A DNA stretch of 64,000 nucleotides, taken from Anoplopoma fimbria (lineage: Eukaryota > Chordata > Actinopteri > Perciformes > Anoplopomatidae). Numbering within the stretch: position 1 is the stretch's first letter; every line of letters starts with the position of its first letter. The stretch lies in the NCBI RefSeq assembly GCF_027596085.1, contig NC_072470.1, forward strand, positions 105,464 through 169,463. The letters run 5' to 3'. Under the pieces are notes generated by a model. That model did not search any database, was not told the origin of the DNA, and worked only from the letters and a program-made list of their open reading frames with translations. Below are positions 20,111-31,500 of the stretch, piece by piece. The position numbers and the translations under genes are program-made.

Positions 20111-20368
20111 ATACTATACTAAACTATTGTATACATACTATACTATACTATACTAGTACTGATACTATACTAGTACTGATACTATACTATACTAGTACTG
20201 ATACTATACTATACTAGTACTGATACTATACTAGTACTGATACTATACTATACTATACTAGTACTGATACTATACTATACTATACTAGTACTGATACTAT
20301 ACTAGTACTGATACTATGCTATACTAGTACTGATACTATACTAGTACTGATACTATACTAGTACTGAC
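20111..20368. repeat. TACTA-based array with TAGTACTGA interruptions
   Basis: Pentamer ACTAT/TACTA runs alternate with a repeated block reading ctagtactgatactata. This gives about a dozen copies of TAGTACTGATAC between 20150 and 20368. It directly follows the heptamer satellite and is a separate array with a different unit. Confidence 0.9.
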
Positions 20369-20454
20369 ACAGTTAGACGTTTCAGGAGGTTAAACACATG
20401 AGGACTGATCTGCTGAATTCCTGACATTCTCTAATACAGTTAAGGAAGTACAAC

Positions 20455-20527
<73 letters not shown>
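20455..20527. repeat. (CA)n microsatellite
   Basis: About 36 uninterrupted CA dinucleotides. The unique bases just before and after it show no gene. Confidence 0.97.
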
Positions 20528-20531
<4 letters not shown>

Positions 20532-20662
20532 GAGTAATGAGTGTATTGTGTTTGAATGAATTCCATGATGTGAGCTCCTCTTCCTGTTTCCACCTTGTTG
20601 TTCTCTGACCTGCTGCAGAACGGTTCTGTGTTCTCTGTTCTAGATCAATATAACAAACGTTT

Positions 20663-20744
20663 TATATATATATATGTATATATATATAGATATATATATA
20701 TACATATATATACATATATACATATATATATATGTATATATATA
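20663..20744. repeat. (TA)n/(ATATAC)n tract
   Basis: AT-only tract with periodic C and G (tatatatacatatatata), about 80 bp, partly self-complementary. Confidence 0.9.
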
Positions 20745-20877
20745 AACTCAGAGTCATCCCAGATAAGTATGACCTGGTTCTGGTTCTGCAGGTTTAGGGT
20801 CTATAACATTCTTCCTAGATCCTGAACAGCCCAGTGGAACCTGAATCCAAAAGGTTCTTCATCGTCTGACACAACAG

Positions 20878-20928
20878 GAGAACATATGAGAACATATGAG
20901 AACATATGAGAACATATGAGAACATATA
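20878..20928. repeat. Decamer repeat AACATATGAG, five copies
   Basis: AACATATGAG occurs four times perfectly, with a fifth copy degenerating into aacatatagt. Confidence 0.93.
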
Positions 20929-21073
20929 GTTTACTTTGTTGTTCCTGTGAATCCTGAACTACGAGAACAACAAACCTGAGGACACCAAGACTTCATGCTC
21001 CCTCACTTCCAAGCTCCCTAGCTTCCTAGCTTCCTCTCTCCTCCTGTGAGCTGAAATACCTCAACTCTTCTTC

Positions 21074-21386
21074 TAACAAACAAACAAACAAACAAACAAC
21101 CAAACAACCAAACAAACAACCAAACAACCAAACAAACAAACAAACAAACAAACAAACAAACAAACAAACAAACAAACAAACAAACAAACAAACAAACAAA
21201 CAACCAACCAAACAAACAAACAAACAAACAAACAAACAAACAAACAAACAAACAAACAAACAAACAAACAAACAACCAAACAAACAAACAAACAAACAAA
21301 CAAACAAACAACCAAACAAACAAACAACCAAACAAACACAAACAAACAAACAAACAAACAAACAAACAAACAAACAAACAAACAAA
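21074..21386. repeat. (CAAA)n tetranucleotide array
   Basis: About 310 bp of CAAA units with scattered CAAC units. On the minus strand it reads as TTTG and produces spurious FVCLFVCL open frames, which are not genes. Confidence 0.97.
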
Positions 21387-21468
21387 CGTAAAGTGTTTGA
21401 ATGTTTCTGTTCCCGTTAAATTCAGGATAAAGTGAATGGAGTCTGACTCCGGACGAGAGACTACCACA

Positions 21469-21502
21469 CAAAGAGAGAGAGAGAGAGGGAGGTAGACTGA
21501 CA

Positions 21503-21556
<54 letters not shown>
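21469..21556. repeat. Compound (GA)n/(CT)n/(CA)n microsatellite
   Basis: A short GA run is followed after about 20 bp by a CT run that passes into a CA run. The neighbouring GA and CT tracts are complementary to each other. Confidence 0.9.
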
Positions 21557-21644
21557 ACAAACACAGACCGGACCCGTTGTCATGGTAACAGCCCCTCCTC
21601 CCTTCTGGGTGTGGTAGAGAGACACTGAGCTTCAGGCTGAACTC

Positions 21645-21645
<1 letters not shown>

Positions 21646-21720
<75 letters not shown>
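21646..21720. repeat. (GA)n microsatellite
   Basis: About 37 GA dinucleotides upstream of cavin2. Confidence 0.96.
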
Positions 21721-21726
<6 letters not shown>

Positions 21727-22088
21727 CCATTCAGGTCCTTTAATCTTAATTTATTTACTGACAGATCTTCTGTTTATTTTCTGTAATATTTTATTTATGT
21801 TTGTTTTTATAAATGTTATTTTCTATTGAATGTTAAAAATATATCTTTATGTATTTATTGTCTTTAATTAGATATAAGTTTTAAAATACTCTTTGTTATG
21901 TGTAGGGTTTTTATAATCAGTGTCTTTTATTAATTACATGTGATTTCCTTTAAAAGAATAAAAGTGAGACCCTTCACATTAAAAGTCTCTTCATGAGGCA
22001 GTGAAGGAGTTAAAGGTGTGGACGCTTCCTCAGTTCCTCAGTGGGGAGGATACATGGAAAGTTTTCCTCTGAGCCAACCAATCAGAGT
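21721..22088. other. AT-rich upstream region of cavin2
   Basis: A unique-looking AT-rich stretch (21721-21965) is followed by more balanced sequence containing ccaaccaatcagag near 22075. That is a CCAAT-like motif about 200 bp before the cavin2 start codon. This is the likeliest proximal promoter or 5' UTR region, but no clear TATA box or initiator can be assigned. Nothing else is visible. Confidence 0.4.

Positions 22089-22177
<89 letters not shown>
22089..22177. repeat. (CA)n microsatellite just upstream of cavin2
   Basis: About 44 CA dinucleotides ending roughly 108 bp before the cavin2 ATG, so it probably lies in the 5' UTR or core promoter. Confidence 0.96.
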
Positions 22178-22180
<3 letters not shown>

Positions 22181-22284
22181 GTGGAGCTCAGAGTTTTTCT
22201 GCAGAGGAAAAACTTTGTGGACTCTCTTGAGTTCTGATTTTGACTCTGAGTCGTTTCTTTCTGACGAGTGAGGACAGAGTCGTC

Positions 22285-22548
22285 ATGGTGACCACCGAGA
22301 CCCACCAGAGCCAGGACCTACTGGTCCCCCCTCAGAACCATGACCAGCAGGACCAGCAAAACCAGCAGGACCAGCAGGACCAGCAGGACCAGCAGGACCA
22401 GGACCAGGTCTCTCCCTTATCCGCCCTGGCAGGATTTGACCCCGAGACGCTGAGTCAGGGTCCCGTAAACGCCATCACGGTTCTCACGCTGCTGGACAAA
22501 CTGGTCAACATGCTGGACGCCGTGCAGGAGAACCAGAACAAGATGGAG
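22285..22548 (+). CDS. cavin2: cavin2 exon 1
   Basis: Residues 1-88. It opens MVTTETHQSQ and has a Gln/Asp-rich segment coded by a short CAGGAC-type repeat (22345-22408). It ends in the first coiled-coil heptads at QENQNKME. The donor is GAG|GTGAGC. A TTG-initiated extension upstream is open but has no ATG, so the ATG at 22285 is preferred. Confidence 0.92.
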
Positions 22549-25500
22549 GTGAGCCAGGGGCGGGGCCACACCTTGAGACCAGGTCTGACTGTGGGGATCC
22601 AGTACAGGCACCACAGACACCAGGACCAACAAGGACTAACCAGGACCAACCAGGACTAACCAGGACTTATCAGGACTAACCAGGACTTATCAGGACTAAA
22701 CAGGACTAACCAGGACTAAACAGGATTAATCAGGACTAAACAGGACTAACCAGGACTTATCAGGATTGATCAGGACTAACCAGGACCAACCAGGACTAAA
22801 CAGGACCAACCAGGACTAAACAGGACTAACCAGGACTAAACAGGACTAACAAGGACTAACCAGGACTAAGCAGGACTAAGAAGGAGTAACCAGGACTAAA
22901 CAGGACTAACCAGGACCAACCAGGACTAAACAGGACTAACCAGGACTAAACAGGACTAACAAGGACTAACCAGGACTAAGCAGGACTAACAAGGAGTAAC
23001 CAGGACTAAACAGGACTAACCAGGACCAACCAGGACTAAACAGGACCAACCAGGACTAAACAGGACTACCAAGGAGTAACCAGGACTAAACAGGACTAAC
23101 CAGGACTATTCAGGACTAATCAGGACTAATCAGGACTAATCAGTCCTAAACAGGACTAACCAGGACTAGCTCTGCTCCAAACTCCAGTACTAACAGTAGT
23201 ACTAAGTGCAGTACAGGAACCAGAACTAACTCCAGTATAGACGGCTGGTAGAGGGTTCTCTTCATTTAAATAAAGAAACAGTAGAGACGTGTTCAGTAAA
23301 GTTCATCCAGATGTTTCAGGGAATCCTCCAGACCAAACTCCATTAAAGAAACTGTTGATGTAACTGTTGTCATGGAAACAAGATGTTCCAGAATCATCTC
23401 CTTGATTCTCTCTTTAACGTTCCTCTCTGATCTCAGCTTCTTTCTGTCTTTCGGCTCCTTTTATGAACGTTTTGCATCCAAAGATCTGATTCTGGTTCAG
23501 ATGTCACACGAGCTGGTTTCCAGATGTTCCACTCTGCTGTGACTGTAGATTCTTGACAGGTTTCTCATATCAAGAAGCTTCAGCTGACGGAGAACTAATT
23601 TAGAACAGACATGGTTTCATAACTTTGACCTTTAGCTGCATTTTAACTATAAAACAAAGCTGAAACTACTTCCTGTTGTCTGGGGTTCATGTTCAGGCTG
23701 GTTTGGTGGATCTGGAGCTCGTTAAACATTGTGTTAGTGTGATACTAAGACGTTAGTGGAGCTAACATTAGCATAATACATTGGCACATCAGTAGCTAGT
23801 GTTGGCATGTCTATGCTAGGTAGTCCTGTTAGCAGTTAGCGGTTAGCCAAACCCATCATCCAATACAACCGGGTTCAGAGATGCACCAGTGGCCCCTACC
23901 GACGAGGCCCGGTTAACAGTGAGAGGTCAATGGCAGAAAAAATTGGTAATAAAAGGTGTTCTGAGGAAGTGAGAGTCACTTCAACCACGAGAGGTTTTTA
24001 GCATGAAGCCGTTACTGAACTACCAAAATATGATGCAGCAGAAAGTTTAGTCCTGGGATCAGGGATGATTCTCCTGGCGAGCTAACATTAGCTAGCATTA
24101 GCTAACGTTAGCTCTCCAGGTGATTCATGCTAAAGCTTTGGTCATTGGTCGGTTGTGTTTCAGGTGCATCAGGTGGAGATGGAGGGCGTGGTCAGAGGGA
24201 TCCAGGCTGATATGACCAAACTGTCCAAGAGCCACAGTCACACCTCCAACACTGTCAGCAAACTGCTGGACAAGAGCCGCAAACTGTCCGTCACCATGAA
24301 GGAGGTTAATATACCACACCTGTATCTACATATATATCACCTGTGTCTAAATATACCACACCTATGTTAAAATATACTACACCTGTATCTACATATATAT
24401 CACCTGTATCTAAATATATTAAAATATACTACATCTGTATCTACATATACATCACCTGTTTCCAAATATATTAAAATATACTACACCTGTATCTACATAT
24501 ATATCACCTGCATCTAAATATACTACATCTGTATCTACATATACATCACCTGTATCTACATATATTAAAGTATACTACACCTGTATCTACATTAACATCA
24601 CCTGTATCTACATATACCACAACTATGTTAAAATATACTACACCTGTATCTACATATATATCACCTGTACCTTAATATACCACACCTATGTTTAAATATA
24701 CCACCTCTGTCTCTTAAAATATATATCACCTGTTTCCTAATATATATCACCTGTATCTTAATATATCTTCACCTGTTCCTGAAGGTTCGTGATAAGATGG
24801 AGCGTCAGGGTGTCCAGGTGAAGAAGCTGGAGGCCAACCATGCTCACCTGATCAGCAGGAACAACTTCAAGGTTCTCATCTTCCAGGTGAGTGTGATGAA
24901 GGATCAGTTAGATTAGATTAGATTAGAAAAACTTTATTTATCCCAAAATGGGCAATTTCGTTCACAGTTTCCCGTCTCACATAATAAATTACTTAATAAA
25001 ATAAATACAATAAATAGCAATAGGAGATAGACAAAAACATATATCAAAGGCAGTCCAACACACACATTTAACTCACAATTCATTTCAACCCGTCAGTAAC
25101 AACCACCCTGCCCCCGGAAACACCCAGCAACACTGGTGTGCTCTCCACCTACTCCTGACTTTTGTCATCATTTAGTAACCTGATGGTTGCAGGGATAAAA
25201 GAGTGGGAGTACCTCATTGTTCTTGTCCTGATTGAACAGTAGCGCCGCCCTGAAGGCATTAGTTTAAATTCTTTACTGAGGACATGGTCAGGCTGACTGA
25301 TAATGCATTTAGCTTTCTGGACTGCTTGTTTGTTCCACAATGAACTTATGCTCTTGAGCTGGATGCCAGTGATCTTAGAGCAGATCTTCACAATTTTATT
25401 TAAACTATTCATGTCCTTCACTGACAGACTTTTAGTCCAGCATATGAATGAAAAAGTTAAAAGACTCTCAATGAAAGATTGGTAAAAAATTCTCAAAATA

Positions 25501-28500
25501 ACTTTAGAGACACTGAAAGAGTTCAGCATTCTCAACAGGTGAACTCTTTGTTGTCCCTTTTTAACAAGTACCTCAGTATTTGGATGAAATTTAAGCTGGT
25601 TATCAAATACTGTGCCTAGATATTTGTAGGTGTCTACAAGTTGGACTTCCTCCCCATGGATGACACTTGGTTTGAGCGCTCCCTTCACTTTCCTAAAATC
25701 TATGACTAGCTCCTTTGTTTTTTCTACATTTAGATCTAAGAAGTTGTTATCACACCAATTAACAAACGATGTCAAAGCAAGGCCATGGCTGCAATGTGGA
25801 CCTTGGAAAAGGGACAGCAACGCAGTGTCGTCTGAGAATTTAGCTAGATAACTTCCCTGTTGAGAGGACCTACAGCTATCTGTGTACAAAATGAACAACA
25901 GGGGTGAGAGTACGCACCCTTGAGGTGAACCAGTATTCGATGTAATGGCCTGGGACAAGTGTCCATTTACAGAGACCCTCTGAGTTCTGTCTGTTAAGAA
26001 GTTTAAAAGCAACAACAGTATCTGATGGGGTAACTCAAACTCAGCAGCTAGTCTCTCAATTAAAATATGTGGCTGCATCTTATTGAAAGCAGAAGAAAAG
26101 TCTGCAAATAACAATCTAGCATGAGATCCAGGCTTTTCTAAATGTTTATACATTGTGTCTAAAAGGAAGAGTTTTGCATCATCTACACCTTTCCCAGTTT
26201 GATATGCAAACTGCAATGGGTCAAGTTTACCACTGACCAGGGACATGATTTCATCCTTAATAATTTTTTCAAAAATTTTCATTACTAAGGATGTAAGTGC
26301 TACTGGTCTGAAGTCTTTTAGCTCTTTGGGATTTTTTGATTTCGCTACTGGTATTATAGTGGAGCTCTTCCATATCTGAGGTATCTGGCCTTTCTTAGCA
26401 CACATATTAAAGAGTGGAGTAAATACCACACTGAGCTGGTCAGCACAGTAACGCAGTGTGCGTCCGCAAACAGCATCAGGGCCAGCAGCTTTCATCATAT
26501 TTACTCTCTTAAACAGAGTTGTTACTAGTTCCTGGGCTATCACAATGTCATTGTGAGGGACAAGAGAGTCCCTCCACATAGAAATGTTCTCAGAGAAATC
26601 AGATGATTCAAAACGTGAGTAAAAGAGGAACTCAGAGCTTTAAGTTCTCCAATACTCAAGTTCTCTCTTCATCTGTAAAGTTCTTCTTAGACAGTATGGT
26701 TCCCCACAAATAAGTTCTTCTAAGATAGCATAGTTCTCCACAAATAAGTTCTGCTTAGACAGTTAAGTTCCCCACAGACATTAGTTCTCAACAGATAGTA
26801 AAGTTTTCCTCAGACAGTATGGTTCTCCACATATAGTGTGGTTCTCTACAGACAGTAAAGCTCTCTACAGACAGTACAGACAGTAAGGTTCTCTACCAAC
26901 AGTATGGTTCTCTACAGACAGTTACATTCTCTACAAACAGTATGGTTTTCCTCGGACAGTATGGTTCTCCACATATAGTGTGGTTGGGGCGGCTGTGGCG
27001 TAGTGGAGAGCAAGGTAGTTCTCCAATCAGAGGGTCGGTGGTTCGATACCCGGCTTCGGCAGTCGATGTGTCCTTGGGCAAGACACTTAACCCCAAGTTG
27101 CTCCTGAAGGCCATCGGTGTGGACTGGATGATGAATGTTAGTTAGAGTCTGATGGTGGCACCTTGATGGTAGCCTGTCATCAGTGTGTGAATGGGTGAAT
27201 GATATGTAACATACTACTGACTGTAAGTCGCTTTGGAGAAAAGCCTCTGCTAAATGACTGTAATGTAATGTAATGTTCTCTACAGACAGTAAAGCTCTCT
27301 ACAGACAGTACAGACAGTAAGGTTCTCTACCAACAGTATGGTTCTCTACAGACAGTTACATTCTCTACAAACAGTATGGTTTTCCTCAGACACCAAAGTT
27401 CTCCTCAGACAGTATGGTTCTCCAGCTCTCTCTTTGTCTGTTGTTAATTTTCAGTCGATGGCCTTATTTGGTCGTCAGCTGCAGCAGGAACAGAGACAGA
27501 GTTCTGAGTGATCCGTCATCATGTGATGTGGTTGTCATGGTTACAACAAAGTGAGTTATAACGAAGCCAGTGACTCGATCCGTTAGAGAGCTGACAGCTA
27601 ACTGCCACAACTAAGGTTATTATTATGGTTATTAATGGTAATAACAGGTTATTATAGGTGACTAGAGGTAAATAAATACTGTAGTACATGAGAGTACAAC
27701 TCTGTGTACTGTATACGGTGGTCATGTTTTCTAACCAGCTGGTCTTTACTGCAACATCAGTGTGATTATCATGTGTGTGTTTTCTGTCCTGTTTCACTGG
27801 CACTAAACATTCCTCCCTAAAATACCCAGAATTCCTCAGTGAGAATGGGCTCAGTGGGTGAGGCCGCCTGTCAGCCCTTTAACCCTTTCACTCTCTGTGG
27901 AGACTTTCAGCTCTGCCCTCCTGGTCTTCATCCTCCCGTTTGTATGCTGTTCTGTCTTAAAGTGTTTTTACACAAACTGGAAACTACTACACGGACAAAA
28001 GTATGTGTAAAAATACTCCAAGACAGAACAATAGAAACAGGAAACTACTACACGGACAAAAGTATGTGTAAAAATACTCCAAGACGGAACAATAGAAACA
28101 GGAAACTACTACACGGACAAAAGTATGTTCACATTCTTTACTGTTTTTCTTTGGGAGAAAAACAGACAAAGTTCCTCTCAGTCCCTCTGACATTTTTCTA
28201 TGACTATCAAAATGTTCCCCCTAATATTCCCATAAGGTTCCACTAATGTTCTCCACTAATGTTCCCCTTACATTCTCCAAAGGAAACCCAAAGGAACCTT
28301 CACGTGCCGATGCAGGCTGTGGTATCCCTTCAGCCTTCTCAACTGCAAATCCAGTTCCTTGGGCTTTTACTACCGCATAGCCAGCACTTAATTTATCGCC
28401 CACACGATAACAAGACCCATCAGTCCAATACTCCAGGTCCACCACATGCAATGGGAGAGCTTGTAAATCTGATCTAAGCCTAGAGTATTTCTCTGCTTCT

Positions 28501-31500
28501 TGAACACAATCGTGTGGCTCACCATCTTCTGGAGTTGGCAAATTCTCAGCTGGATTTACTGTAACACACCTTGCTAGGGTAACATCTTCCTGCTCTAAGA
28601 GCCTATGATAGTCTCTGAGCCTAGACATAGTCAAGTTGTTCTTACCATAATTCAAAAGATTTCTGAGACTATGATGTGTAAGAATTGTCACTGGATAACC
28701 CATTGTTACAGATGATGCTTTATTGTACATTAGCGAAACTCCCACCATAGCTCTGTAACACAGTGGTAACCCTAGCTCCACTTCTGAATAAGCCGTGGAG
28801 TAATATGAAATGGGTTGAGGACTCGTCCCCGTACCCGTTGGTTGACAAAGAACTGCACATGCATGTTTACCCCCAGTAGAAGTCGATACATATAACACAA
28901 AATTCTTAGAGTAGTCTGGAATTGCTAGCGCCGGAGCCTCTTGCAACTTCTTTTTGTCGTTTCAAATGCCAAAAGGCCATCGTGTGTCCAGGACAGATTA
29001 CAGTGTAGCTTAGCATTCCCAGTACTTTTAATCATAGCTCTCAAAGGCCCCGTCAAGCTAGCATAATCCTCAACCCATGCTGAAGAATATCCTGCAATAC
29101 CAAGAAATGTCATCATCTCTCGGACTGTTCTGGGTTTTGGAGCCTTGCGAATAGCCTCCACGTGACTATCAGAGATGCTTCTGTGTCCCTGCGTTATTGT
29201 TTGACCCAAATAAGTTACCTTCTCCTGACAATACTGCAGTTTCTTCAGAGAGGCCTTGTGACCCCTCTCTGCCAGTATTTGTAGCAATTTAATTGAGTCC
29301 TTATGACATGTCTCCTCATCTGGTGAACAAATGATGATGTCGTCCACGTATTGAATTACATTGCTATTTAATACCTGCTCTATCCCCTCCAAATCGTCTT
29401 TCACTATTTTGTTGAAAATGTGAGGACTATGTTTGAACCCTTGTGGCAGTCTCTCATACTCATAAGATTGTCCGTTGTACGTGAACCCAAATAAGCTTTG
29501 GCTTTCCCTACTAAGTGGAACACTGAAAAACGCACCACATAAATCTAACACTGTGAAATGTGTCGCATTTGGCGGAAGTTGGGCTAGTATGTGGATCCGG
29601 CACTTCTGCTGGAAAATCAACCACCACTTCATTGACTGCTCTTAAATCATGTGTCAGGCGATATGAATTATCTGGCTTCTTTATCGGCAACAAAGGCGTG
29701 TTGCTCTGGGGATCCTGTGTTATCCTTAAAACACCCGCCTTAAAAAGTCGTTTTCTCCCCTTTTTTCCCTTCTTTTGCTCTGCCTTGTATGTGGATACAA
29801 GTACCAGCATTATTTTAATTACCTCTGGGTTAAGAGTCCCCTCCACTGGCCATGGTTGGTCAATTTCAGGCCAGCGTTTGTGCCATTTTTCCGATATTTT
29901 TGCAATATTTGCGATGCCTCTAATTAAAGGATTATTCTTCTGTACTATATCAACAGGAGTGATTACTTTTGGATTTTTAGTGTTATTTTTCCCCATTATA
30001 ACGGCTTCCTTATGTTTCGTTATTGTACTTTAAGAAGTAATTGCTAAAATTAAAACTACTCAAGGCTATTTAGATTACTTCCCCCCTTTTTTTTTTTTTT
30101 AAACCCAATTACCCAATTAACCAATTATCCAATTACCCAATATTCAGCTCAAATCGTCAAACAGACACCATATTGAATGTCCACCACAGCACAGATCAGA
30201 ACAAACCACGCACAATAACAAAAATGGACGTCTGTAATTGTCAGCAGAGGTTAGACCAAACAATCATATGCCACTAATTAATTAAATGCATTAACTAGTC
30301 AATCAGTTGCCAAGTTTTCTATTTATTTATTTCTCCTAACTGCCTAGAGCATGTATTCTTTCATGTGTATAGGAGCAGGTCAACATCCTCTTAGGCTTAT
30401 AAATGAAAGCAGGTTTATATGTGTACCATCAATATTACCTACGACTGAGAACACATACAAATATGGAAAATGCAGGTTTTGTTTTTGCTAAAGAGTCTGT
30501 GGATAAATTTGTACCGGCCTTTAGTAGATTGAAACGGAAGCCTCCCCGTGGACGTCAGCAAGCCACACTCCGTGATGTGCCGGCCCGCTGCCTTGCCTCC
30601 CGTCTCAATTCTCATTCACCTAAACATTGTAGCATTTAGTGAACACCAACTGGACCAAACAGTTCAAACGGCAAAGGAATTCTCTGTAACTCCCAAGAAA
30701 GTGTCACCGAACGCCCTTTTTTTTTTTTTTTTTTTTTTTTTTAGACGAGTGAGGGGGGGTTTCAAATGCTACCCTTCTTAAACGAAGTTCATTGTGCATT
30801 TAACAGCTTATTTATTATATTACGTCCCTTTTAAGAAGAGCTCATGTTTTATTTACTAACTCGTTCAATTCATTACGTCTTCTAAAAAGAAGCTCATAGT
30901 TTTACACCTTACCTTATTCAATTCATTACGTCTTCTCAAAAGAAGCTCATAGTTTTACACCTTACCTTATTCAATTCATTATGTCTACGTCTTAGCTCAT
31001 AGTTTTATACAATACTTTATTCAATTCATTATGTCTTCTCAAAAGAAGCTCATAGTTTTACACAATACTTTATTCAATTCATTATGTCTTCTCAAAAGAA
31101 GCTCATAGTTTTATACAATACTTTATTCAATTCATTATGTCTTCTCAAAAGAAGCTCATAGTTTTATACAATACATCGGGCCACATATCTATCCTCACAA
31201 ATTATTAAATGTCCCGTTCTCAAATCACCACCTATGCATGTTTATTCAATCATAATGTGTTTTTTCTTTCTTTTAACTTTAACACATCTATTCTCTTCCT
31301 ATGCATTTTATGGCACACAGTTGGAACACATCAGCAGCCAAGTTTCACACACACACATGCAGCACTCCTACGCACACCCATTCTCCCCCTCTCTTCTCAT
31401 CCCAAAGCAAACACACACGCTCATTCTCTTCACACAGCTTTAGATCCCTTCATTCATACAGCATGCTTATTGCCGCTATTTCCTTATTTTTTATAAAATT

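Noticed and set aside
21018..21564. Open frames of FVCLFVCL and CVCVCV type, and VCVCV frames at 20390 and 22030
   Set aside because: Translations of CAAA and CA microsatellites only.
22240..22284. Upstream extension of cavin2 before the ATG at 22285
   Set aside because: The frame is open but begins with TTG and has no ATG. The ATG at 22285 has a good context.
26986..27060. A genuine tRNA gene
   Set aside because: The A and B boxes are present, but they form the head of a SINE with a standard retroposon tail. The cloverleaf is degenerate.
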